From JANYHH01 sp965249745 (GTDB lineage Bacteria; Deinococcota; Deinococci; Deinococcales; JAAFIG01): 64,000 bases of DNA. Under the pieces are notes generated by a model that worked only from the letters and a program-made list of their open reading frames with translations, was not told the origin of the DNA and searched no databases. The translations under genes were made by a program, and so were the position numbers. This document shows positions 1-7,693 of this stretch, piece by piece; the first letter of the stretch is position 1, and every line of letters starts with the position of its first letter. Location: positions 3,968,001 to 4,032,000 of the forward strand of contig OZ252252.1 in assembly GCA_965249745.1 (NCBI GenBank). Reading direction: 5' to 3'.

Positions 1-494
1 CCATCAACGTGTCCGCCCTGCAATTCGAGCGCCACGATCTGGTCGAGGACGTGCGAGCGGCGCTTCAAAAATACGATCTCGAGGCGCGCTGGTTGGAGCT
101 GGAACTGACCGAATCGCTGGTGATGCGCGACGTGGAAGATTCCACGCGGCAACTCGAGCGGCTGAGAGCGTTGGGTGTGCAGGTCGCGGTGGACGATTTC
201 GGAACCGGGTACTCCAGCCTGGCCTACCTGCAACGGCTACCGATTGACCGTCTGAAAATTGATCGGACCTTCGTTAAAGACCTCGGTGGCGAACACGACA
301 CGATGCCGCTGGTGCAGGCCGTGATCGGGCTGGCCCACACGCTCGGCATGGAGGTCGTGGCCGAAGGGATTGAGACCAACGAGCAACTGCAAATCCTGCG
401 TCAGTTGCGGTGCGAGATCGGGCAGGGCTACCTGCTGGGACGCCCCGCGCCGCCCGAAGAACTCTTGGAGCGGCTCAGCGAGTCCAAACTCTGA
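1..494 (+). CDS. EAL-domain c-di-GMP phosphodiesterase, C-terminal part
   Basis: This gene runs off the left edge; the reading frame is already open at base 3 (I-N-V-S-A-L-Q-F). The visible 160 or so residues are the second half of an EAL domain, which hydrolyses cyclic di-GMP to pGpG. The metal and catalytic signatures are present: the Asn of NVS, the Glu of ELTES, DDFGTGYSSL, the Lys of LKID, AEGIE and a final QGYLLG. By these residues it should be an active phosphodiesterase. The upstream part, which may carry sensor or GGDEF domains, is outside the window. A second EAL protein lies at 13409-15838. Confidence 0.93.
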   Translation, partial: INVSALQFERHDLVEDVRAALQKYDLEARWLELELTESLVMRDVEDSTRQLERLRALGVQVAVDDFGTGYSSLAYLQRLPIDRLKIDRTFVKDLGGEHDTMPLVQAVIGLAHTLGMEVVAEGIETNEQLQILRQLRCEIGQGYLLGRPAPPEELLERLSESKL

Positions 495-530
495 GGGCGG
501 TTCCTCTAACCTCGAGCCAGTCCCACAGAA

Positions 531-1595
531 TCAGGCCCCTCGAGTCAGCGTCGTCACGGCGATTGCCAGCAGCACGAGTATTCCAAAACCGACCGCTCCC
601 AGCCCCAGCACCCTGATGCCCACGCGGGCCACGGCTCTTACATCCACGCCCAGACCGATGCCCGCCATCGCCATCGCCGTCAGGACGACGCTGAGCTGCT
701 GCGCCAGGGTCACCAACCAAGTGGGCAAGACATTCAACGAGTTCACGCCCCCCAGTATCAGAAAGCCCAGCAGAAACCCTGGCACGAGCGGCTGACGGGC
801 TTCCCTGTGGGTTCCGGCATCGCCGCCCTGAGCGGCCCGCATTCGCAGCAGACTCGAGGCAACCAGCAAGGCTGGGGCTAACAGGGCCACTCGAGTCAAT
901 TTGGTCAGGGTCGCCGTGTCCAGGGCGCGGTCGCCGCCCGCCGTGCCAGCGGCGATCACCTGCCCGACCTCTTGCAGGGTACTGCCGGTGAGTAAACCGT
1001 ACTGTTCGGCGCTCAGCCCGAGCGGTTCGCGGCTCAGGATGTACCCCAGCACCCCGAGCGTTCCCAAGAGGCTGACCGTTCCCACCGCGAGACTGACCTC
1101 TTCGTCGTCGGCTCCAACGATTCCGCCCGCCGCGACCGCCGCCGACGCGCCGCAAACCCCCGTCCCAAACGCCAGGGTCAACCGCAGTCCCCTGGATAAT
1201 CCCAGGGCTTTCCCCAGGCGTTCGACCGCGACGATCCCGACCGTCACGATCAACGCGTCCAGCAAGAGAATCAGCGGTCCGCCGGTCAGAATGTTCTGGA
1301 AGTTCAGTCGCACCCCCAGCAGCAGGATCCCCAGCCGCAAGACGGTCCGCGCGGCGTACGAGACGCCCGGCTTGAACGCCGCAGATACGCCCCGAAAACT
1401 GCGCCAGACAACGCCCAGCACCAGGGCCCAGCCGAGCGCCCCAAGGATTTTTAAGCCCGGCAGGCCCGCCAACCAGCCCGATTTGACCCCCGGTAAACCC
1501 GCCAGGCAAACCGCCAGCCCGGTGACCCCCACCGCTAGCAGCAAGCCCGGCCATTTTGAGCGCGATACGTTCACAGGGAACACATCTGATAGCAT
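531..1595 (-). CDS. YeiH/UPF0324 family membrane transporter (putative sulfate exporter)
   Basis: A 354-residue hydrophobic protein with about ten predicted membrane segments. It carries the family's signatures: RLGILLLGVRL, the GTGVCGASAA stretch, a DEE followed by VGTVSLLGT, and LTGSTLQEVGQV. The family is annotated as putative sulfate exporters, but its transport role is weakly supported. The frame stays open upstream to 1748, but that would overlap the divergent gene at 1699, so the ATG at 1595 (MLSDVFPVN) is preferred. It is convergent with the EAL gene, 36 bases away. Confidence 0.85.
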   Translation of the reverse strand: MLSDVFPVNVSRSKWPGLLLAVGVTGLAVCLAGLPGVKSGWLAGLPGLKILGALGWALVLGVVWRSFRGVSAAFKPGVSYAARTVLRLGILLLGVRLNFQNILTGGPLILLLDALIVTVGIVAVERLGKALGLSRGLRLTLAFGTGVCGASAAVAAGGIVGADDEEVSLAVGTVSLLGTLGVLGYILSREPLGLSAEQYGLLTGSTLQEVGQVIAAGTAGGDRALDTATLTKLTRVALLAPALLVASSLLRMRAAQGGDAGTHREARQPLVPGFLLGFLILGGVNSLNVLPTWLVTLAQQLSVVLTAMAMAGIGLGVDVRAVARVGIRVLGLGAVGFGILVLLAIAVTTLTRGA

Positions 1596-1698
1596 GACCC
1601 GCCCGAGGGGACGAGCGCAAACCGCGCCCACCTCGAGCTGGTTGATGGCGCGGAGCGGGAGACATTCTCGCTCTGCACGCAATCTGTATACTCTCTCT

Positions 1699-2142
1699 AT
1701 GATTTTGACCCAGGCTAAAGTGGTGGGAGACGCTCGAGCCATCGCCATTCTGACCGGCCGCGTGACCGAAATCGTTCACGACCGCCGCGAGACGCCCGGT
1801 CCGATTCGCATCGGTGATGCCGCCCGCCGCCGCAAACTCCCGGACGACCTCGAGCCGCTGATCGGTACCGGACGCCTGTGGGTGGCCTTCGGGCATTTCG
1901 AGGTGCGCGCCAAGGATATTGAGAACTGGGGCAAGTCCTCGGAGATGTTCATCGTGGCGAGCGACCTGAGTTTTCGGATCACGAAACTCACCCCGAGAGA
2001 ACCTGAGGGCAGTCCCACGAGACGAATCATTGACAGCAAACCAGAAATCGTCTCGTGGAAATTCGCGGCCCTGGTGCAACCCAACGACGAGCAACTCGAG
2101 CGGATTCAGGCGGAGATCGTCAATCAGGGTTATTACGGCTAA
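1699..2142 (+). CDS. hypothetical protein, 147 aa, leaderless
   Basis: I do not recognise this protein. It is soluble, has no signal peptide or membrane segment, and ends in NQGYYG. The start is fixed by a TATACT -10 box at 1687-1692 with a six-base gap to the ATG, so its mRNA probably begins at the start codon. It is divergent from the YeiH-type gene. Codon use matches the neighbours. Confidence 0.7.
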   Translation: MILTQAKVVGDARAIAILTGRVTEIVHDRRETPGPIRIGDAARRRKLPDDLEPLIGTGRLWVAFGHFEVRAKDIENWGKSSEMFIVASDLSFRITKLTPREPEGSPTRRIIDSKPEIVSWKFAALVQPNDEQLERIQAEIVNQGYYG

Positions 2143-2231
2143 ATCCAGACACTCGAGGAATTGGTTCAGCGCTTTTGAAAACGTGAGGGGCGAACAGCGA
2201 TTGATTCGCCATTCGTCCCGCAGATTCTTGA

Positions 2232-3170
2232 TTACTTAGCCGGATCGAGATACACGCTGATCGCGCGGTTCTTCGGCAGGGACACCAACCCTGGAACGGT
2301 CTTGAAGCCCGACTGGGTGACGGTGTACTTGAAGTCCCCGGCGTTTAGGCTGGGGTAAAAGACTTCCTGAACGGTCTTGCCGTTGAAACTGACCGTTTGC
2401 GTCTGGCTGGGCGGAACCGTGCCCGATCCGGTCAAAGCCACGGCCGCCGCCTGGGCGCTCGGGTTAATCAGAATGAAGCGCAGCTTGCACGGGCAGGACG
2501 GTCCCGTGGCATCCTTCCCGGCAATGTTCAGGGTCACAACCGGCCCCCCGCTGGCTCCCTGTTTACGGAGGCTGTAATCGCGGTCGCCAACGCCTTTGGG
2601 GTCCACCCGGAACGACCAAGCGCCATCTGCGCCGACGACCGCCGTGCCAATCTTGTCCGCGCCGTCGTACACATCTAACATCTCTCCAGCCGTGCCCGTC
2701 CCGGTCAGCAAGAACGGCGCGTTCGGCAAGAAGGCGTTGGCATCCACCCTCGGTTCGTTGATCGTCAGATCATCCAGCACCGCCATCGGCGCGGCGCTCG
2801 GAGCGCCCACGGTCAGGTTCAAGGCGTTCGACTCGAGCGTCGGCTTGTCCCCATCCAACGCCCTGGCCACGACTTTCTCTGTGCCTTGCGGCAAGTTGGC
2901 GCTGAGCGTCCAGACCCCGTTCGCGTCCACGTTGGCAATCCCGACCGGGCCGTCGTTCACGAACACCTGCACCTTTGAGTTCGGCGTGCCAGTTCCCGAA
3001 AAGGTCGTGGTCCCCGCCAGCAACCCGGACGAGAGCGGGTTCAACACTGGCGCGACCAGGGTTGGACCCTGGGACATGACCCACCCACCCAGCACGCCCA
3101 GTCCCAGCAACAACGCTCCGGCAATCTTGACAGGATGGAACGGGTAACCGCGTCGCCGCTCCAAGATCAT
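2232..3170 (-). CDS. membrane-anchored protein with bacterial Ig-like repeats
   Basis: 312 residues. A short basic N-terminus is followed by one hydrophobic segment (about residues 14-33), and the rest should lie outside the membrane. Two related units of about 90 residues, with patterns such as FSGTGTPNSKVQVFVND and LTGTGTAGEMLDVYDG followed by V..DG.W, look like bacterial Ig-like adhesion or surface modules. The tail has a CPC pair and beta-rich sequence. Its ATG overlaps the stop of the upstream gene (ATGA, 3167-3170), so the two are translationally coupled. Role inferred: cell-surface or envelope protein. Confidence 0.7.
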   Translation of the reverse strand: MILERRRGYPFHPVKIAGALLLGLGVLGGWVMSQGPTLVAPVLNPLSSGLLAGTTTFSGTGTPNSKVQVFVNDGPVGIANVDANGVWTLSANLPQGTEKVVARALDGDKPTLESNALNLTVGAPSAAPMAVLDDLTINEPRVDANAFLPNAPFLLTGTGTAGEMLDVYDGADKIGTAVVGADGAWSFRVDPKGVGDRDYSLRKQGASGGPVVTLNIAGKDATGPSCPCKLRFILINPSAQAAAVALTGSGTVPPSQTQTVSFNGKTVQEVFYPSLNAGDFKYTVTQSGFKTVPGLVSLPKNRAISVYLDPAK

Positions 3171-3373
3171 CCGTGTCCGCCTTTGAGACTCTCCACCTGG
3201 GCGCGCAGTTCCAGCACCTCGCGCTCACGGGCCGCCAGCGTGCCGCGCACGTCGTCGTTCGTCACACCGTCCCTGGGTTGCGCGTTGCGCCACAGAAACG
3301 TGTCGTAAATCCACTCGAGTATCCAGAAGACCAATCCGCCCAGCAAGAACACGAGTACCCATTGCCAATCCAT
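3167..3373 (-). CDS. small single-pass membrane protein with coiled-coil tail
   Basis: 68 residues. The start at 3373 (MDWQWVLVFLLGG) has a strong GGGGAGG Shine-Dalgarno sequence 5 bases before it; the frame's earlier Met lacks one. A membrane helix covers about residues 5-23, followed by a charged helical tail (AAREREVLELRAQVESL) that could form a coiled coil. Its stop overlaps the start of the Ig-like protein gene by ATGA, so the two are probably made together and may interact in the envelope. No known family was recognised. Confidence 0.7.
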   Translation of the reverse strand: MDWQWVLVFLLGGLVFWILEWIYDTFLWRNAQPRDGVTNDDVRGTLAAREREVLELRAQVESLKGGHG

Positions 3374-3549
3374 AAAAACCTCCCCTGAGTCAATCCCGGT
3401 CTTGGAAGTACCTGATGTCAATAGCTTAGATCTCAAAACCCGTGGTTGTAACGGTGCGAACTCAACTTTACATTGTTCTCCATGATCTCAGGTTTGACTG
3501 TCTGGTCGCTGTCAGCAAACGATAACATCAAATGTGCCTTGACGCCTTC

Positions 3550-3578
3550 CTGACAAGGCTAGGACGGAATGCTAGATT
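3550..3578 (+). promoter_or_regulatory. sigma70-type promoter of the solute-binding protein gene
   Basis: CTGACA at 3550-3555, a 17-base spacer, and TAGATT at 3573-3578. This leaves a leader of about 75 bases before the ATG at 3660, unlike the many leaderless genes nearby. Confidence 0.6.
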
Positions 3579-3659
3579 GAAGCGCTGCTTTGAGGAAATC
3601 TCAAAAGGAAGCGTCAACCATTCGGGCCCAGCCAAGCTGCGCCAGTGAAAGAGGTGGGC

Positions 3660-4919
3660 ATGAAGATTTACGCAGTTCTCGGTGCGGGTGCGGTTTTGGC
3701 GGCGGCAACAGTGATGGCTCAGCAAACGCCGGGCGACTTGGTGAAGGCGCAGTGCGCTCAGGCGACCACGGTCGCCGAGTTCTGGCACGGTTTCAGCTCC
3801 GCCTCGCAGCAGAACGTGGTCAACGCGCTGGCGGCCGAGTTCAACAAGACGGCCGGGAAAGCCTGCATCCTGCCAATCAGTCAGGGCAATTACAGCGATC
3901 TCTCCACGAAGCTGAAAGCCTCGTTCGCCGCCGGGAAGGTTCCGACGCTGGCGCAGGGCTTTGAAAACAACATCGCGCAGTATCTCGAGGCGGGCAAACT
4001 GGCCAATCTGGGAACTTTGGGCGTTCGCACCCAGTACCTCCAGAAGCGCTTCGTGGACGCGGCGACCTTCGACGGGACGCTCTACGGTGCGCCGTTCAAC
4101 AAGAGCGTGCAACTGATGTACTTCAACAAGGACCTGCTGAAGAAGTACAACGCGGCCGTTCCCACGACTCTGACCGAGTTCGCCAAGACTGCCCGTGACC
4201 TGTCGGCCAAAGCGGGTGCGCCCGTGTTCTGGTTCACGCCGTCGTCCAGCACCTTCGCCCCGATCTTCCTGAGCTTGGGCGGCAAGTACGAGGTCAACGG
4301 CAAGATCAAACTGAACAGCGATACGGCCGTGAAAGCTCTGCAATGGCTCCTGGATTTGGTCAAAGACAAGGCTGCTAAGCCGATCACCAGTGGTTTCATC
4401 AACTCGCAGCTCAGCGACACCTTCGGCTTCGCCTTCGACACCAGCGCCGGTCTGCCGTTCTATAAAAGTGCTGCCAAATTCAACCTCGGTGTGCTGCCCT
4501 TAGTCGGCGCGAAACGCGGCGTGCCCGGCACGGCGCTGATCCAAGGCACGAACGTCGTCATCTTCAAGGACGCCTCGAGCGAGCAGCAGCAGCTCGCCGC
4601 GAAGTTCCTGAACTTCAGCCTGCAAGCCCGCAACAGCGCGATTTTCGCCACGCAAACCGGATACGTGCCGATCAGCGACCTGGCCTCGGAGACCCCAGAA
4701 TTCAAGGCATACCTGGAAAAGAACCCGGAGTACGCGGCTGTCCTGAAGCAAGCCCGATTCGCGGATTACGAACCTCGAGTCGGTGACTGGGAAGCGATTC
4801 GTTTCAACATTCTGGAAGCGCAGATCAAGGAAGCCGTCGCGGGCAAGAAGACCGCCAAGGACGCACTGGATACCGCACAGAAGCAGACCGAAGACCTGCT
4901 GGCGGGACGCACCAAATAA
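3660..4919 (+). CDS. ABC transporter extracellular solute-binding protein (sugar/glycerol-3-phosphate type)
   Basis: 419 residues with a signal peptide (MKIYAVLGAGAVLAAATVMAQ) and no lipobox Cys. The fold is a family 1 solute-binding protein; the pattern AEFWHGFSS...VNALAAEFNKT...ISQGNYSDLSTKL resembles UgpB-like glycerol-3-phosphate or oligosaccharide binders. The start at 3660 is preceded by GAGGTG; an in-frame ATG 15 bases upstream is less likely because it precedes the signal peptide. No permease or ATPase gene lies next to it and a strong terminator follows directly, so it is an orphan in this window. Confidence 0.88.
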   Translation: MKIYAVLGAGAVLAAATVMAQQTPGDLVKAQCAQATTVAEFWHGFSSASQQNVVNALAAEFNKTAGKACILPISQGNYSDLSTKLKASFAAGKVPTLAQGFENNIAQYLEAGKLANLGTLGVRTQYLQKRFVDAATFDGTLYGAPFNKSVQLMYFNKDLLKKYNAAVPTTLTEFAKTARDLSAKAGAPVFWFTPSSSTFAPIFLSLGGKYEVNGKIKLNSDTAVKALQWLLDLVKDKAAKPITSGFINSQLSDTFGFAFDTSAGLPFYKSAAKFNLGVLPLVGAKRGVPGTALIQGTNVVIFKDASSEQQQLAAKFLNFSLQARNSAIFATQTGYVPISDLASETPEFKAYLEKNPEYAAVLKQARFADYEPRVGDWEAIRFNILEAQIKEAVAGKKTAKDALDTAQKQTEDLLAGRTK

Positions 4920-4934
4920 ACCAGCTTAACGTCA

Positions 4935-4966
4935 GACAAAACCCCCGCATTCGCGGGGGTTTTGTC
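4935..4966 (+). terminator. intrinsic terminator after the solute-binding protein gene
   Basis: A perfect 14-bp stem (GACAAAACCCCCGC and its complement) with a 4-base loop ATTC, A-rich on the left and T-rich on the right, so it can work in both directions. Confidence 0.9.
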
Positions 4967-5065
4967 TCTTCAGGCTCGAGCAGAACAGCGTTCGCCTCGA
5001 GCCATGACGTTTGGCATAGATTTGGCAGCGAAACCTCAACCGAACCAGCAGTCTCGAGCAGATAT

Positions 5066-5092
5066 AAAAAACCCCCGTTCAGGACGGGGTTA
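5066..5092 (-). terminator. terminator after tRNA-Arg
   Basis: On the minus strand AACCCCGT, a short loop and ACGGGG are followed by a run of T. It lies directly downstream of the tRNA. Confidence 0.75.
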
Positions 5093-5095
5093 CTG

Positions 5096-5172
5096 TGGTG
5101 CACCCGACTGGAATCGAACCAGTGGCCTAAGCCTTAGGAGTGCCTCGCTCTATCCAACTGAGCTACGGGTGC
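5096..5172 (-). tRNA. tRNA-Arg (anticodon CCU)
   Basis: A full 77-base cloverleaf on the minus strand with CCA encoded. The acceptor stem GCACCCG pairs with CGGGTGC, the D stem is GCTC/GAGC, and the T arm is ACTGG-TTCGATT-CCAGT. The anticodon loop reads CTCCTAA, giving CCU, which decodes AGG arginine. The anticodon stem AGGCA/GGCTT has an A-G mismatch at the loop-closing pair and one G-U pair, which is unusual. Confidence 0.92.
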
Positions 5173-5234
5173 AACCGCCGCCGAGTCTATCACCGCCACC
5201 CTTGCCCGGCAAGCGACCCGGTATGCTGAGTGAC

Positions 5235-5723
5235 GTGAGGAAAACGATTTACGAGGGCCGCATCCTGAAATTGCACGTAGACGACCAGCGCTGGGAAATC
5301 GTGGAACACCAACCGGCCGTGGCGATCCTGGCGACTCGAGGGACTGAGATGCTGTTGGTCAAGCAGCGTCGCGCCGCAATCGGCGCTGTCACGCTGGAAA
5401 TTCCCGCTGGGCTGATCGAACCCGGTGAAGAAATCCTGGTAGCTGCCGCTCGGGAGTTTGCCGAGGAGTGCGGTCTGGGCGGTGATCTGACACACCTGAC
5501 GAGCCTGTACAGCTCGCCGGGGTTCACCGACGAACTGGTTCACCTGATTCGCGCCACGAACTTAGGCCCCGCGCACGGCACGCCGGACGACGACGAGGAC
5601 ATTGAGGTTGTGTATCTGGCTCCGGCTGAACTGATTGAGGGCGCACGAACCGGGCAAGTTAAGACGAGCGGACCGGCGCTCGCCGCTGCGTATTTACTGC
5701 TCCAAGAGGCGCGAGCCACCTGA
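5235..5723 (+). CDS. NUDIX hydrolase (ADP-ribose pyrophosphatase-like)
   Basis: 162 residues. A perfect NUDIX box (G-x5-E-x7-REFAEECGL) is visible at about residues 63-85, so it should hydrolyse a nucleoside diphosphate derivative using Mg2+. The N-terminal YEGRILKLHVD and the SSPGFTDEL segment after the box are typical of ADP-ribose pyrophosphatases. The GTG at 5235 is preferred over the ATG at 5223 because TATGCT at 5222-5227 lies seven bases before it, the leaderless spacing. ribF follows 23 bases downstream. Confidence 0.88.
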   Translation: MRKTIYEGRILKLHVDDQRWEIVEHQPAVAILATRGTEMLLVKQRRAAIGAVTLEIPAGLIEPGEEILVAAAREFAEECGLGGDLTHLTSLYSSPGFTDELVHLIRATNLGPAHGTPDDDEDIEVVYLAPAELIEGARTGQVKTSGPALAAAYLLLQEARAT

Positions 5724-5746
5724 ACTCTTTTAAACTCGAGGTTTTC

Positions 5747-6643
5747 ATGCAAGTCTTTCAGAATCCACTAGATCGCCCGAGAACGCCCGCCGTCGTCGCC
5801 ATCGGTAGCTTCGACGGCTTGCACCTGGGGCATCAAACGCTGATCGCGGAGTTGCGTCGTCAGGCAGCCGCCCATCACGTCCCGAGCATCGTTTTCACCT
5901 TTGACCAGCCGACGCGGGTGCTCTTGGAGGGCAGCAAATTCCTGTACACGCTCCCCGAAAAATTAGAGATTTTGCGCGGGCTGGGCGTGGACGAAACAGT
6001 TGCCGTACCGTTCACCAGAGAATTCAGCCAGCGCGACACCGACGCGTTTCTGGAGGATATTCGCTCCCTGCAACCGCAAGCCATCGTGGTTGGCGGCGAC
6101 TTTCGCTTCGGACGCGCTCGAGCCGGAGGCATTCCCGATTTGGAACGGGTCGCACCCGTGACCGCGCTGGAAATGAGAGCGATAGAGGGCGTTCCGGTCA
6201 AAGCCAGCGCCATTCGTGCCGCTCTAGAAACGGGCGATGTCGTGGGGGCCGCCGCAATGCTAGGTCGCACCTACAGCGCCAACGGCGTCGTCGTGCGCGG
6301 ACAACAGCTCGGGCGCACGATCGGCTTCCCGACCGCCAACATCGCCGTACCCGAAGGCAAACTGCTTCCCAAAGGCGTCTACGCCGTGCGCCTCGAGACC
6401 CCGGAACTGAAACTGAACGGTATGGCCAACATCGGCACGCGTCCGACCGTGGGCGGCATGACCGAGAGCTTCGAGGTCAACGCCTTCGACTTCGATGGCG
6501 ACCTGTACGGACTCGAGGTGCGCGTGCTGTTCGAGGGATTCATTCGGGCGGAACAAAAATTTGCGGGGCTACCAGCATTGGTGACGCAACTGGGGCTGGA
6601 CCGGGAAACGGCGAAAAAATTACTCGGTCACGCCTCGAGTTGA
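5747..6643 (+). CDS. ribF: bifunctional riboflavin kinase / FAD synthetase
   Basis: 298 residues, the usual length. The N-terminal adenylyltransferase domain shows SFDGLHLGHQTLI (residues about 22-34) and VVGGDFRFGRARAG. The C-terminal flavokinase domain shows GRTIGFPTANI and a VYAV strand. It converts riboflavin to FMN and then FAD. It probably shares a transcript with the NUDIX gene. GAGG lies a few bases before the ATG; a TAAACT box ten bases before it could also give a very short leader. Confidence 0.95.
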   Translation: MQVFQNPLDRPRTPAVVAIGSFDGLHLGHQTLIAELRRQAAAHHVPSIVFTFDQPTRVLLEGSKFLYTLPEKLEILRGLGVDETVAVPFTREFSQRDTDAFLEDIRSLQPQAIVVGGDFRFGRARAGGIPDLERVAPVTALEMRAIEGVPVKASAIRAALETGDVVGAAAMLGRTYSANGVVVRGQQLGRTIGFPTANIAVPEGKLLPKGVYAVRLETPELKLNGMANIGTRPTVGGMTESFEVNAFDFDGDLYGLEVRVLFEGFIRAEQKFAGLPALVTQLGLDRETAKKLLGHASS

Positions 6644-6686
6644 GCGAACCGTCTCGAGAACGCACGCCCTTTCGCCTCTCCCTGGA

Positions 6687-6778
6687 TTGATTGCGTGTCT
6701 TCGACATTGTTGATTGCGTGTCTTCGACATTGTTGATTGCGTGTCTTCGACATTGTTGATTGCGTGTCTTCGACACGA
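6687..6778. repeat. 23-bp tandem repeat, four copies
   Basis: The unit starts TTGATTGCGTGTCTTCGACA. Copies begin at 6687, 6710, 6733 and 6756. The first three are identical and the fourth diverges in its last few bases. There are no spacers, so this is not a CRISPR. It lies between convergent gene ends and codes for nothing convincing on either strand. Confidence 0.95.
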
Positions 6779-6924
6779 CGAGAGAGGCCGCGCCTGTCAC
6801 GCCCATGCGGCAGTCTGCACGACGCGGGTCAGGGAGGCGAGCGCAGCGAGTTGCCTTCGACGCTGATCTTGCTCGAGATTCGTTTGTTAGAGTCTCTCGA
6901 GCCGGGGCGTTGATGACCGGGCGT

Positions 6925-6944
6925 AGCGTGCTACCCCCGGATGC
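6925..6944 (+). repeat. REP-like hairpin
   Basis: GGGCGTAGC-GT-GCTACCCCC: two 9-base arms with one mismatch. The arm is shared with the copy at 39526-39550, but this copy lacks the CGTAGGGG head. Confidence 0.5.
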
Positions 6945-7040
6945 GGGAGACGGGTGTGTTAATCGTCTTTTTTGCAGAACTTCACAGTGGCTCGAGACAG
7001 ACATATCTGCGCCCTACCCTGAGACAGGTTCCAATCTCTG

Positions 7041-7601
7041 TTACGAGTTTGCCCAGTCGTGCTGGAACCAGCGTTGCTCTCTGGCGTACACGACCCGCTT
7101 CTTGCCTTGCAGGTGAGCCAGCATCGGCGGGCTGAATCGCAAGGCTCTCATCTGTTGCGGCGGGAAGACTGTGGCGCTGGCGCGTTCCTCGTTCAGCAGC
7201 ACGAACGCCACCCAGTCGTCCTGCTGCTTTAAAACCAAGTCGCTGCGAGCGCTCGAGTCCTGGAACATCCAGGAAAGCCCGTACAGCAAAGCGGCTTTTA
7301 GGGTCTGGGTTTTGACGTGCAGGTCTTCGCCGTCCACCTTCAGGTCAGCCGCCCAGGATTTTCGCTTGCCCCGATAGATCTCGTAATCCGGTCCATCCAC
7401 GGGCACGCCAAAGCTTTGATAGGCCAGCCGCACGGCTTCCTCGCCGAGCTTCCCGGTCAGGTGATCGGTTCGCACCTTGGCGCTCGTCTGGTTAGAATCG
7501 GCGTAATCCACCGTGCCGCGCACGGCCGCCGCGTACGCCTCTCCCTTGGCGGTCAGGTGCGCCGGGAGCAGCAACGCCTGTGGGCGCTCAAAGGTGTGCA
7601 T
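7041..7601 (-). CDS. hypothetical protein, possible PD-(D/E)xK-like nuclease fold
   Basis: 186 residues. The start at 7601 is supported by TACACT at 7608-7613 six bases upstream (leaderless); the spacer AAAGGA could also serve as a ribosome site. The central part reads TGKLGEEAVRLAYQSFG, then SWAADLKVDG and LHVKTQ. This resembles the alpha-beta core of restriction-type nucleases (Glu in the helix, Asp, then x-x-K), but His sits where the acidic residue of (D/E)xK is expected. Function is therefore uncertain. No methylase gene is adjacent. Confidence 0.6.
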   Translation of the reverse strand: MHTFERPQALLLPAHLTAKGEAYAAAVRGTVDYADSNQTSAKVRTDHLTGKLGEEAVRLAYQSFGVPVDGPDYEIYRGKRKSWAADLKVDGEDLHVKTQTLKAALLYGLSWMFQDSSARSDLVLKQQDDWVAFVLLNEERASATVFPPQQMRALRFSPPMLAHLQGKKRVVYAREQRWFQHDWANS

Positions 7602-7693
7602 TCCTTTAGTGTAGCTACGATTGAGGCGGCGCAACCCATAAAACCAGCCCGAGGGATGCTGTTAGGTCTCGAGGGGTTTGCTAGAGTCAAGCC

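Larger units (their letters stand above)
6644..7040. other. 397-base intergenic region
   Basis: Holds a four-copy 23-bp tandem repeat at its left end and a REP-like hairpin (6925-6944). No convincing gene was seen. The region lies between the convergent ends of ribF and the possible nuclease gene. Confidence 0.6.

Noticed and set aside
475..2094. Long minus-strand open frame of 539 codons over the YeiH-type gene
   Set aside because: It is the antisense-type shadow of the YeiH frame, Gly/Arg-rich, and has no recognisable protein motif.
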